A DNA stretch of 63,972 nucleotides from UBA2773 sp964643985 (GTDB taxonomy: Bacteria > Patescibacteriota > Minisyncoccia > Moranbacterales > DUUL01): contig CAZXUS010000001.1 in the NCBI GenBank assembly GCA_964643985.1, positions 1 through 63,972 on the forward strand. Reading direction: 5' to 3'. The position numbers were made by a program, and so were the translations under genes. Of the stretch, positions 1 to 7,116 are shown one piece after another; position 1 is the first letter of the stretch, and every line of letters begins with the position of its first letter. The notes beneath the pieces were generated by a model, which searched no databases, was not told the origin of the DNA, and worked only from the letters and a program-made list of their open reading frames with translations.

Positions 1-118
1 TAGTTTCTTGATTGGCTTGTGCTTTTTCTTTATTAAAATTTATTCCCATTAAAAAGACAACGGTCAAAAAGGCCAAAAAAATTAAAGCTATTTTTTTACT
101 TTTTGTTAGAAGAGGCAT
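1..118 (-). CDS. Exported protein, N-terminal part only (runs off the window)
   Basis: An ATG at the right end opens a frame that leaves the window at its left edge. The 39 visible residues begin with a lysine-rich n-region (MPLLTKSKK), continue with a hydrophobic core of about 15 residues and reach an AQA-N junction that resembles a signal peptidase I site, so the product is probably secreted or membrane-anchored. Its start overlaps the last 23 nt of the upstream membrane-protein gene, which suggests co-transcription. No Shine-Dalgarno is visible and no domain can be recognised; the function is unknown. Confidence 0.55.
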   Translation of the reverse strand, partial: MPLLTKSKKIALIFLAFLTVVFLMGINFNKEKAQANQET

Positions 119-392
119 TTTTTAAAAATTGAAATATCAAAATTATGAATAAAATTAGATTAATAATTGGCCAATAGTTTCTTATAAAAATAAGCATGCT
201 TTGTAAATTATAAAATTCAGCCAAATTAAAATCAAGGCCATAATACCAAATAAAATTTGAAAATAAAGAAAATAAAAACAAACTCAATAATATTCTTTTT
301 TTAAATAAATAAATCAAAATAGCCACAATAAAAAATATTAATGTCGCTATTAAATTTATCTTCATATCTAAACTAGAGCTTCCCCAAAACAT
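96..392 (-). CDS. Small hydrophobic membrane protein, unknown function
   Basis: 98 residues, almost entirely hydrophobic, with likely membrane helices around residues 10-30, 33-50 and 68-91, a basic KKR between the first two helices, and a charged C-terminus (SSNKK). I do not recognise a family. The gene lies downstream of recO on the same strand and its 3' end overlaps the start of an exported protein, so it may form a small envelope pair with it. The extremely AT-rich coding sequence and high Phe/Ile/Leu/Asn content match the other small membrane proteins of the window. It could be spurious, but the overlap with a plausible signal peptide gene supports it. Confidence 0.5.
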   Translation of the reverse strand: MFWGSSSLDMKINLIATLIFFIVAILIYLFKKRILLSLFLFSLFSNFIWYYGLDFNLAEFYNLQSMLIFIRNYWPIINLILFIILIFQFLKNASSNKK

Positions 393-465
393 AAATTATA
401 TTTTAATTTTTATTATCTATTTTTTAAATTATATCACAGTTTATTGAAATTTTCCAAAAAATCAT

Positions 466-1215
466 TTACAAATCAACTCTTCGCCCTAGAATATGACCAA
501 TGGCAACAATCGTTAACCGTCGAATTTCATTCCCTTGTTGAGAGGAAATTTTCAGCTTGAAAGCAGTTTTAATATTTTTTTGATGATAGATCCTTAAAAT
601 TTTTAAAATTTCTTTGCTAATTCGTTGTTTTTGAGAAATAACCCTTAGAGTTTTTAAACAATTTTCGCAAACAATTCCCGATGGTAAAATCATCTGATAA
701 AAGTCCTGCTCCTTGAGCTTATCAGAACAATGAGCACAACAAAAAATTTGAGGCTGAAAACCGAGCCAATAAACAACCTTCCAAAGAATAGCAAATTTAA
801 CAACTTGTAATTTCAAATCATCTGAATTTTTTTTATCAAGAAGTTTTAAATAAAAAATCAAACCATCAAAAAATTCCTCGGCTTCTCGTCCCTCCAATGA
901 TTTTTCTCGCAAAAGCCCATCCACAATTTTGAAAAATTTCCGAACTTCTTTAATTTTATCTAAATTTTTTTTAATTCCATTAAATTGATCATTGATAATT
1001 ACTCCAGTCACTCGGTCGAAAGTCCGCCCCTCGGCTAAAAAAATTTCCGAATAAGTAATCGGTTCCAAACCACAAGCCAACTTAGCGGTAATTTTTCGGA
1101 CGCCTTTCGCAATGATTTGTTTTTTACCTCGATCAGCCGAAAGAATACCATAAAAACGGTCGTATTCTTTGACCTCAGTGGAGCTAATTATAATAGCATG
1201 GGTTTTATATATCAC
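466..1215 (-). CDS. recO: DNA repair protein RecO
   Basis: RecO binds ssDNA and SSB and helps load RecA at gaps in the RecFOR pathway. The product starts with the usual RecO OB-fold pattern (IYKTHAIIISS...EYDRFYGILSADRGK) and carries the C-terminal helical domain with a zinc-type Cys cluster (CCAHC about residues 159-163 and CENC about 183-186). I chose the GTG at 1215 because family members begin right at this Y/IYKT stretch; the frame stays open up to a TTG at 1239, inside a repeat hairpin. Length (249 aa) is normal. A hairpin repeat abuts the start, so its right arm overlaps the first codons. No Shine-Dalgarno. Confidence 0.88.
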   Translation of the reverse strand: MIYKTHAIIISSTEVKEYDRFYGILSADRGKKQIIAKGVRKITAKLACGLEPITYSEIFLAEGRTFDRVTGVIINDQFNGIKKNLDKIKEVRKFFKIVDGLLREKSLEGREAEEFFDGLIFYLKLLDKKNSDDLKLQVVKFAILWKVVYWLGFQPQIFCCAHCSDKLKEQDFYQMILPSGIVCENCLKTLRVISQKQRISKEILKILRIYHQKNIKTAFKLKISSQQGNEIRRLTIVAIGHILGRRVDL

Positions 1216-1218
1216 ATT

Positions 1219-1340
1219 GTTAAATTTATTCTTTGGCAAACTTTTTCGTTGAGGTCTGCGTTCTTCGCTTATAATATCAATTCAATATAATTCGCTCAAT
1301 ACTCAACCTCGCCTCAAATTTCACTCAAAAAATAAACTTA
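1219..1340 (-). repeat. Type-1 hairpin repeat (copy a), upstream of recO
   Basis: On the minus strand this reads as a diverged member of the dispersed hairpin family: GAGTG start, a TTGAGGCGA stretch, then a TTTGCCAA end. Its outer arms (1219-1240 and 1319-1340) are complementary over about 18 of 22 positions although they share no sequence with arms of other copies. The apical part is degenerate. It lies between tRNA-Glu (other strand) and recO. Nothing else recognisable is present between 1341 and 1534, which is AT-rich. Confidence 0.6.
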
Positions 1341-1534
1341 CCAATTCTTACCTTAAATTACCCTCAAAAACCTTATTTATTAATTTATTTAAACATAATA
1401 ATAACTTTATTTAGTATATACTAATCTACAAGCACACACAAAACCTCTTTCTCTTGATTGAGCTTCAAATTTATGATAATATCAGTATTGTTGTTTGAGC
1501 TAATTTTTTGCTTCAGCAACATCATATTCTAGAC

Positions 1535-1606
1535 GGCCCCATCGTCTAGTGGTTAGGACACCAGGTTTTCATCCTGGCAACCGGAGTTCGATTCTCCGTG
1601 GGGTCA
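1535..1606 (+). tRNA. tRNA-Glu (anticodon TTC)
   Basis: A complete cloverleaf can be drawn: acceptor GGCCCCA / TGGGGTC (one G-U), D arm TCTAGTGGTTAGGA, anticodon stem CCAGG/CCTGG around loop TTTTCAT with anticodon TTC, and T arm CGGAG-TTCGATT-CTCCG. The discriminator is A and the CCA tail is not encoded, so a CCA-adding enzyme is required. It is followed 9 nt later by a good intrinsic terminator, which indicates a single-gene transcript. Confidence 0.96.
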
Positions 1607-1614
1607 CAAAAGAC

Positions 1615-1639
1615 AAAACCGGCTTTCGCTGGTTTTTTG
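1615..1639 (+). terminator. Intrinsic terminator of tRNA-Glu
   Basis: AAAACCGGC-TTTC-GCTGGTTTTTT forms a 9-bp stem (one G-T) with a tetraloop followed by a T run on the plus strand. Because the stem also begins with A residues it can act on the minus strand too, for the convergent membrane-protein operon. Confidence 0.85.
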
Positions 1640-1651
1640 TTGCTTTCTAAA

Positions 1652-1993
1652 TTAAACCTTTTTAGAAAAAAATGATACTACCAAATAAATTAGACAAAAA
1701 TAAATTAATGCCAACAAAATCAATCCCCAAAAACTTATAATTGGAGCTGGAAATAAACCCCCGCTCCCTTCAATTCTAAAAAGTCCAACTTTCTCAAATA
1801 AATGCTGAAATGGCACTACTAATTTCAAGAAAGACAGATAGACCATGACGGCTACAAAAACTAGAGTCTCTCCAAATATTTTTCCTAAAAAAATAAACTT
1901 ATCATTTAATCCAAGCAACGGAACCATCAAAATCAATAAATAAAACGGTATCAACGAAAAAATTATTTTTCTTTTTGTTGGTTTAAAGTTCAT
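1652..1993 (-). CDS. Membrane protein of unknown function
   Basis: 113 residues with three or four predicted membrane helices (about residues 10-28, 34-60, 86-108) and a basic C-terminus (FSKKV). A short polar stretch with a glycine cluster (EGSGG) separates the second and third helices. Its ATG overlaps the stop codon of the upstream DUF2779 gene by 4 nt, so the two are translationally coupled or at least co-transcribed. I recognise no family. Convergent with tRNA-Glu, with a bidirectional terminator between. Confidence 0.6.
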   Translation of the reverse strand: MNFKPTKRKIIFSLIPFYLLILMVPLLGLNDKFIFLGKIFGETLVFVAVMVYLSFLKLVVPFQHLFEKVGLFRIEGSGGLFPAPIISFWGLILLALIYFCLIYLVVSFFSKKV

Positions 1994-3459
1994 TGTCTCA
2001 ACTTATTTAATATCTCCACCATTGCCAAAGTATCCAACTCACAATATCTCAATAAATTTTCTCTAATTTCAGCCTTCTCATCCTCAGAAACATTTTCAAA
2101 CATCGTTTTTCCCCAGGCTTCAATCGCCATTGTTCCATTTTGCACCTCTAAATCATTATAAGAAAGTTCCGGCACTAAAACTGGTAAAACTTTTTTAATT
2201 GAAGCGCTGCCCTTAAAATCGGGATGTAAATAATCTTTTTTGAAAACTTTCATCAAGTCAAAAACCCTTGAATTAACATCTTCTAAAAAATCTTTAAATT
2301 CCGGATGCAATTTCATCAGCTCTTTGTTTCTTCCTTTTTCAAAAGATTCGTACCAAACTAGCACGCTTCCAACTGGTCCAATGTAGTCTTTCATCGATTC
2401 CATCAAACCTTGAGTAGCATTCTCCAAATTATCAGCTAAATATTCAAAATGCTCTAACTTTCCATCCTTATCCAAAATATGCAATGAATACTGAAAAACC
2501 AGCTGTTGATTACTCTTATATCCATCTAAAAAAGGAATTGGCTTCCCGAAAGTTTCATAGTCCAAAAAATAGATTGGGTAAACTAACTTTGATAAAGTTT
2601 CTTGAATAGATTCTTGCTTAATTTGAGGAATACCAGTTTTTTGAAGATCAATTTTAACTTTTTGAATTTTAGTAGTCTTAAAATCCTCCGGAACTTCTTT
2701 AACATCAAAAACATTTTCATTGACTAGCTCCTCTAATTTCTTCCCCTTAAAAATGTGAGCCGTTGAATATTCAGGAACTTGAGAATTAAATAGCCCAAAA
2801 CAATCACAGCGTTGCCCGTGACTTCGATAAAGACAACCACAACCATCCAAGTCAACCTCATTGATTTTAAGCAAATCTAAAGCTTTTTGAATTTCGACTT
2901 CCGTTTCCGCTTGAATGTCAGCGATCCCATCCGAAACTTCGTTCAAAACAAACAATTTATTTAAATCTAATTCACCAACTTTAACATAGTCTCCATTTAA
3001 ATGCACTATAAAACTTTTTCCAACTTCAATCCCCGACTTTTCTAAAACAATTTTCTGAAAAGCAATATCCTTAATATGATTGTGAAATAAATCAGTTTTA
3101 ATACTGGAACCCGATTTTACTTCATATAAATTCCACTTCTCACTCTTTTTATCAAATTCCAAAACATCAATTTTAGCAAACAACCCTTCTTCGGTTTCAA
3201 AAGTAGCTTGAAAAATGGTTTTTTGTTGCTTGATTAATTCTTGAGTTTTCTCGATTAACTCTTTACGACTCCCGATATTTGAAATTCCACCCTCAAAAGT
3301 TTGCTGAAAACATTCCTCCACCTCATAACCGTCTTTAATTAACTTTTTCAAAAAAGCCGAAAATTCCCCCTCCACATAATCCTCTGGCCTTTTCTTTTTC
3401 AACCAAAGACATTTCTGACAAATCAAAAATTCCTTAAAATCAGTTTTTGATAAAAACAT
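1990..3459 (-). CDS. DUF2779 protein: Cas4/RecB-like nuclease plus DEDD exonuclease-like domain
   Basis: 489 residues matching the DUF2779 architecture. The N-terminal half looks like a PD-(D/E)XK nuclease of the Cas4 type: KID with D98, EVK with E113 and K115, and Cys residues at C14/C17 and in the cluster C207, C209, C218, C220 that could hold an Fe-S cluster. The C-terminal half begins YFLDYET (D300, E302) and ends CELDT (D476), as in RNase H-fold 3'-5' exonucleases. The role of the family is not established; DNA end processing is an inference. It is upstream of a small membrane protein and downstream of a DUF2726 gene on the same strand, separated by a hairpin repeat. Confidence 0.8.
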   Translation of the reverse strand: MFLSKTDFKEFLICQKCLWLKKKRPEDYVEGEFSAFLKKLIKDGYEVEECFQQTFEGGISNIGSRKELIEKTQELIKQQKTIFQATFETEEGLFAKIDVLEFDKKSEKWNLYEVKSGSSIKTDLFHNHIKDIAFQKIVLEKSGIEVGKSFIVHLNGDYVKVGELDLNKLFVLNEVSDGIADIQAETEVEIQKALDLLKINEVDLDGCGCLYRSHGQRCDCFGLFNSQVPEYSTAHIFKGKKLEELVNENVFDVKEVPEDFKTTKIQKVKIDLQKTGIPQIKQESIQETLSKLVYPIYFLDYETFGKPIPFLDGYKSNQQLVFQYSLHILDKDGKLEHFEYLADNLENATQGLMESMKDYIGPVGSVLVWYESFEKGRNKELMKLHPEFKDFLEDVNSRVFDLMKVFKKDYLHPDFKGSASIKKVLPVLVPELSYNDLEVQNGTMAIEAWGKTMFENVSEDEKAEIRENLLRYCELDTLAMVEILNKLRQ

Positions 3460-3484
3460 TTTATTATTTTAATTATTTTTTAAA

Positions 3485-3556
3485 ATTTAAAATTACCCCC
3501 TCCACCGAACCTTCTCCCTTTCTCAAAGAGAAGACCGAGGAGGGTTTTTAATTTTA
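3485..3556. repeat. Hairpin spacer with CCGAGG-type core (copy 1)
   Basis: Outer arms (about 3485-3503 and 3538-3556) pair around an inner CTTCTCCCTTTCTC / GAGAAG stem. The inner part plus the GACCGAGG...GTTTTTA right side recurs at 61131-61161 after tyrS, so this is a short dispersed repeat. It sits between the DUF2726 and DUF2779 genes and may act as a terminator or processing site. Confidence 0.6.
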
Positions 3557-3561
3557 TTTTT

Positions 3562-4095
3562 TTATTTATTCACCTTTATTGATACCGAAGTTTTTAGTTG
3601 AGTTTTTATTTCAGCAATTTTGCTCTCAAAATCAGCCTCAACTTTAACATGCCAATATTTCAAACCAACTTCTTCATAAAGCTGATTAAATTTTTGATCA
3701 CGAATTTTTCGACTAGCCTTATTATGGGAATCGCCATCCAATTCGATAGCCATTAGTGGCCTGGTTGTTTGAAGATCAAGAATTAAAAAATCAACGTGAC
3801 TTGATTTAATCCTATTTCTCCGACTATTAATTTCGCCAAAGTTTAAACTTTCCCTGTTTACCCCAATAAAATCCTCAATCCGAACTTTAGATAAAATAAT
3901 AAACTCAGCTCCCAACTGCGCCAATAACCGCCTAAAGAACTCTTTTTCCGAAACATTCATAAAAACCTTTCTCAAATAGAAATCACTCCGCTCTCCCGCT
4001 TTATTCGATTTTGAAGCTTCCAGCTTCCTAGACACAATCCGCAAAAGCCAAGCCAACAAACAAACTCCTCCAACCCAAATTAAAATACGCTCCAT
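3562..4095 (-). CDS. DUF2726 endonuclease-like protein with N-terminal membrane anchor
   Basis: 177 residues: a membrane helix at about residues 4-21 followed by a DUF2726 domain (FYLRKVFMNVSEKEFFRRL, then VDFLIL and MAIELDG). D102, E118, D120 and the DSH motif correspond to the predicted nuclease-fold active residues (Vsr/PD-(D/E)XK-like). Family members are predicted DNA endonucleases or topoisomerase-associated proteins; none is well characterised, so the role is inferred. Transcribed in the same direction as the DUF2779 gene downstream, with a hairpin between them. Confidence 0.75.
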   Translation of the reverse strand: MERILIWVGGVCLLAWLLRIVSRKLEASKSNKAGERSDFYLRKVFMNVSEKEFFRRLLAQLGAEFIILSKVRIEDFIGVNRESLNFGEINSRRNRIKSSHVDFLILDLQTTRPLMAIELDGDSHNKASRKIRDQKFNQLYEEVGLKYWHVKVEADFESKIAEIKTQLKTSVSIKVNK

Positions 4096-4208
4096 TTTAT
4101 TTTAAATTAATTCCTTATTTAATTACATGCATAAGAACCTTATTTTTTATCTTAATAGTCTGGGCTGAAAACCTTCTTAATTATTTTCCCCTTTGGATGA
4201 AAATCATT

Positions 4209-4257
4209 ATTTAAATCAATACTTATCACAGTCATTCACGAACGACGTGATTTAAAT
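4209..4257. repeat. Inverted repeat 3' of the mini AbrB gene
   Basis: A perfect 10-bp inverted repeat, ATTTAAATCA (4209-4218) and TGATTTAAAT (4248-4257), around a 29-nt loop. It follows the AbrB-like gene on the minus strand and could be a weak terminator or an operator; no T run follows. Confidence 0.35.
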
Positions 4258-4281
4258 ATAAATACTTTTATATTCCCGAAA

Positions 4282-4452
4282 CTATTTTTTCCAATCTTTA
4301 ATTATCACTCCTCCTCGAACTTTTTCAACAACGATTTTTTGTTTTTCTCGCCAACCAAGCTTCCGAATTATTTCAATCGGCAACGTCACAGAATAGCTTC
4401 CACCTCGTTTAGAAATTTTTCGCACATTACGATCCTCGATTTTTCTCCTCAT
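4282..4452 (-). CDS. Mini SpoVT-AbrB-like DNA-binding protein
   Basis: 56 residues: MRRKIEDRNVRKISKRGGS, then SYSVTLPIEIIRKLGW and a basic REKQKIVV stretch. The pattern of a short beta strand, SVTLP followed by an alpha helix and another strand matches the AbrB/MazE swapped-hairpin DNA-binding fold, with no C-terminal domain. It is very similar in plan to the mini gene at 41427-41594 (both SY(S/T)VT(L/I)P...GWREKQK). An 18-nt palindrome made from tandem TTGCAATTTAAA units lies just upstream and is a candidate operator. No toxin gene is adjacent. The regulated genes are unknown; autoregulation is inferred. Confidence 0.72.
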   Translation of the reverse strand: MRRKIEDRNVRKISKRGGSYSVTLPIEIIRKLGWREKQKIVVEKVRGGVIIKDWKK

Positions 4453-4477
4453 AATTATTTTTTAATTTTTAACTTTG

Positions 4478-4502
4478 TTGCAATTTAAATTGCAATTTAA
4501 AT
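4478..4502. promoter_or_regulatory. Candidate operator of the mini AbrB gene
   Basis: Two tandem copies of TTGCAATTTAAA (4478-4489 and 4490-4501) make a perfect 18-nt palindrome (4478-4495). It lies 26 nt upstream of the AbrB-like start codon, the expected place for an autoregulatory site. The remaining stretch to 4765 is AT-rich and holds no recognisable gene. Confidence 0.5.
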
Positions 4503-4765
4503 AGCTATTTATTATTTGCCTTATATTAAAATGACTCTCTCTTTTAGCTTTATTTATTATTTCATCTTAACTTTAATTATATCCTGTTGCTTTTAAATAT
4601 GCAATTTTTGTGAATTCTTCTCTTTGATTTTGTTATTTCCAAGCATTTATTTTTTAAATTCAACTTCTGCTCAAAAAAATTGCCTCGATTTGAATTGCCC
4701 CAATTGACTAATTTCTAATCTCTAGTTTACTCTCCCAAATTGTTCATAACTCCCCTTAAATCTTA

Positions 4766-4793
4766 TTGACATTAAACCTCAAAACGCTAAAAT
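4766..4793 (+). promoter_or_regulatory. Sigma70-type promoter of the lysozyme-like gene
   Basis: TTGACA (4766-4771), 16-nt spacer, TAAAAT (4788-4793). It would start transcription near 4800, giving a leader of about 60 nt before the plus-strand ATG. Confidence 0.65.
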
Positions 4794-4862
4794 AATTGTA
4801 AGTGTTGAAATGAAATATTAGAGAACAATCTCTTTAAAAATAAAAATTCCGAAAAACAAAAT

Positions 4863-5999
4863 ATGAAATTAAAAAAGGAGTATTATTGTATTATTGACGA
4901 AAATAATAAACCCGACTATCGACGACTTTTTGAAAATAAAGTCGATGCTCAGAAGTGGGTCAAGAAAATTAAAAACTCCACCAAAGGGGAAACGGCTTTA
5001 TTTGGAAAAAATAAAAAAGATTATTTTGTAGATGGTTTAAGAAAAGACTTTATTAATCCCTACAAAAAACTACACATCAAAAAAGGTTGTTGGTCGGCCT
5101 TGAGAGTCAAAAAGTTAGTTATGATGGATAATTTCCAACCGGAAAAATTCTTTGATGAGATTGTTCAAGCGCAAGAAAATAGATTAATTTTCGATAAACA
5201 AGAGGCTTCTGAAATTGAATTTGCCATCAAAAAACCAAATATCAAATCCCCTCAAATTCTCAAAGATTTTTTCAATATCAAAAACTTTGATTGGGGAAAA
5301 ACCTTTATTAGAAACAAATCTTTCGCTATGGCAACTTCTTTTTTGTTCTTATTTACTATGAGTTTTTCTTTTTTCATTCAAAAAGATGTTAACGAAAAAA
5401 TAGCTTACGAAATGGCTAAATCCCAAAATGAAACTATTAAATTAGCAACTGAAAATCAGACCAAAGTTTTAGGAAAAATTACGGAACGAGAATCCAAAGA
5501 ATCAGAAGAGGAATTAGACCTATTCGTTATGGATACCTTGAAACAATTTGAGAAAGTTAAACAAGAAGATCTTGAGGAAGAAATTAACAAAATTGTTGAC
5601 GGCTCACCAATGAAAAAAATGACTCCGTTAATTGCGCAACTTGATAATCGAGTTGCTGCTTTTATGGTCGCAATTGCAAAAAAGGAAAGCAATCTGGGAA
5701 GACGAGTTCCAGTTTTAGATGGTGAAGATTGTTATAATTACTGGGGATATCGAGGAATAAGAGATAGGATGGGAAGCGGTGGACATACTTGTTTTGATAG
5801 TCCTAAAGATGCTGTCGAAACAGTTGCCAGAAGAATCGGAAATTTAGTTAAAGCCGACATTGATACTCCGCAAGAAATGGTTATCTGGAAATGTGGCTCT
5901 AGTTGTGAAGGACATTCTGATTATAGTGTCGAGAAATGGATTGATGATGTTGAAATGTATTACGAAAAATTTGAAGATGTTAAGAATCCCAACGCCTAG
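4863..5999 (+). CDS. Membrane-anchored lysozyme-like (transglycosylase-type) protein
   Basis: 378 residues. The N-terminal ~150 are cytoplasmic and lysine-rich; a membrane helix lies at about 153-173; a charged, probably coiled region follows (177-245); the C-terminal domain (about 250-370) resembles a lysozyme-fold peptidoglycan hydrolase, with AKKESNLG giving a likely catalytic Glu (E275), an NYWGYRG motif and a DAVETVARRI helix. Four cysteines (C290, C310, C344, C348) in the outer domain could form disulfides. Likely role: cutting peptidoglycan glycan strands during growth. It is one of the few plus-strand genes, has its own promoter and a bidirectional terminator. Substrate and activity are inference. 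Confidence 0.65.
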   Translation: MKLKKEYYCIIDENNKPDYRRLFENKVDAQKWVKKIKNSTKGETALFGKNKKDYFVDGLRKDFINPYKKLHIKKGCWSALRVKKLVMMDNFQPEKFFDEIVQAQENRLIFDKQEASEIEFAIKKPNIKSPQILKDFFNIKNFDWGKTFIRNKSFAMATSFLFLFTMSFSFFIQKDVNEKIAYEMAKSQNETIKLATENQTKVLGKITERESKESEEELDLFVMDTLKQFEKVKQEDLEEEINKIVDGSPMKKMTPLIAQLDNRVAAFMVAIAKKESNLGRRVPVLDGEDCYNYWGYRGIRDRMGSGGHTCFDSPKDAVETVARRIGNLVKADIDTPQEMVIWKCGSSCEGHSDYSVEKWIDDVEMYYEKFEDVKNPNA

Positions 6000-6032
6000 C
6001 ACAAATTTGTCATAGAGGATTTTAATCCTCAA

Positions 6033-6059
6033 AAAAAGCGACTTTGCCAGTCGCTTTTT
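6033..6059. terminator. Bidirectional intrinsic terminator
   Basis: A-run, GCGACT, loop TTGCC, AGTCGC, T-run. It separates the convergent lysozyme-like gene and the ROK gene, and can work on both strands. A small GAGGATTTTAATCCTC hairpin lies just before it. Confidence 0.85.
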
Positions 6060-6103
6060 ACTTTATAAACCTTCTAAACTTTCAACTTTATGAACTTTAC
6101 AGA

Positions 6104-6979
6104 CTAAACATAATACAAAGCACAAACCCCCAAAACATTCATTTCGGCTTTTAATCTGGAAATTGACCATTCCGGCATCGCTTTTTTATTAAAAATATTT
6201 CTCTCTGCGATTTCGATTGCTCCTTGAACATAAGCTTCTTGCTTAACAATACTTCCTCCAAAAACTATCTTCTCTGGATTAAAAATATCTATCAAATTAG
6301 CAATTCCTTGTCCTAAATATTCTTTAGATTTAGAAATAACTTCTTTGGCAACTTCGTCTTTTTCAATTTCTTCAAAAACATCTTTAGCACTCTTTTTTTC
6401 TCCATTCTTTTCTAAGTACATTTTCTCAATTCCCCGACCAGCTGAAATACATTCCCACTTCTCCCATTTTCCATCGATAAACATTTTGATATGACTGAAC
6501 TCGGTCGCTGAATTTTCCTTGCCTCTCAAAACTTCTCCTCCAGTGCTTATGAAACCCCCTCCGATACCAGAACCTAAAGTTAAGGTTAATAAACCTTGTT
6601 TTTCTTCATTGTTCTCAAAATAATAGGTGCCCAAAGAAAAAGCTTCTCCATCATTTTCTAGAACCACTTGAAAACCAAGTTCTTTAAGAAAATTAAAATC
6701 AAACTTTTCTACACCATAGATATCACTAACTTGAAAAACAACTAATTTAGACAAATTTGTTATACTAGCGCTAGAAATAGCTATTTTATTAGTATCAAAT
6801 TTTTCTTTATTTTTTTGGCAATAATTAATAACTTCGTCTTTTATTCTATCAGCATCAATGGGATTTTTAATAGTTTCTGAATTCAAAAATTCAAAACTTC
6901 TCTGCCCAAAGTTAACTTCGACCACACTTTTAAAAATTTTAGTTCCTCCAATATCAAAACAAATAAATTTTTCAGTCAT
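6104..6979 (-). CDS. ROK family sugar kinase-like protein
   Basis: 291 residues from the ATG that begins MTEKFICFDIGGTK. The DxGGTK phosphate motif (D9-K14), a second glycine-rich loop (LTLGSGIGGG, about 134-143) and the END catalytic motif (D110) place it in the ROK kinase/regulator family (glucokinase-type ATP-dependent phosphorylation of a sugar). There is no N-terminal helix-turn-helix, so a kinase rather than a repressor. The usual CxCGxxGC zinc motif is missing; a WECISAGRGIE stretch stands in its place, so activity or substrate range may be unusual. A longer upstream frame to 7087 would read through a repeat hairpin and was not used. Confidence 0.8.
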   Translation of the reverse strand: MTEKFICFDIGGTKIFKSVVEVNFGQRSFEFLNSETIKNPIDADRIKDEVINYCQKNKEKFDTNKIAISSASITNLSKLVVFQVSDIYGVEKFDFNFLKELGFQVVLENDGEAFSLGTYYFENNEEKQGLLTLTLGSGIGGGFISTGGEVLRGKENSATEFSHIKMFIDGKWEKWECISAGRGIEKMYLEKNGEKKSAKDVFEEIEKDEVAKEVISKSKEYLGQGIANLIDIFNPEKIVFGGSIVKQEAYVQGAIEIAERNIFNKKAMPEWSISRLKAEMNVLGVCALYYV

Positions 6980-6990
6980 GTTTATATTTA

Positions 6991-7114
6991 TAGGGATTAT
7001 AAATTTGAGCAAAGTTCGAGGAAAAACCGAGCAACGCAATGGAATGTATTTGACAATACATGAAATGAGTAGCGAAGGTTTTGACAAAAAAATTTGCCAA
7101 ATTAATAGTCCCTA
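6991..7114 (+). repeat. Type-1 hairpin repeat (copy b), after rseP
   Basis: Outer arms 6991-7013 and 7093-7114 pair almost perfectly (TAGGGATTATAAATTTG against CAAATTAATAGTCCCTA). The core has the family features: GCAAAGTTCGAGG, an apical stem ATGTATT/AATACAT around a GAC loop, TTTTGACAAA and TTTGCCAA. The right arm ends 2 nt before the rseP stop codon, so in rseP mRNA the hairpin starts at once after the gene. Confidence 0.8.
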
Positions 7115-7116
7115 AC

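Noticed and set aside
6980..7087. N-terminal extension of the ROK protein to 7087
   Set aside because: It would translate the hairpin repeat; the family fold starts at MTEKFICFDIGGTK.
6858..7115. 85-codon plus-strand frame over the ROK start and the hairpin repeat
   Set aside because: Antisense to the ROK gene N-terminus and the repeat; no protein features.
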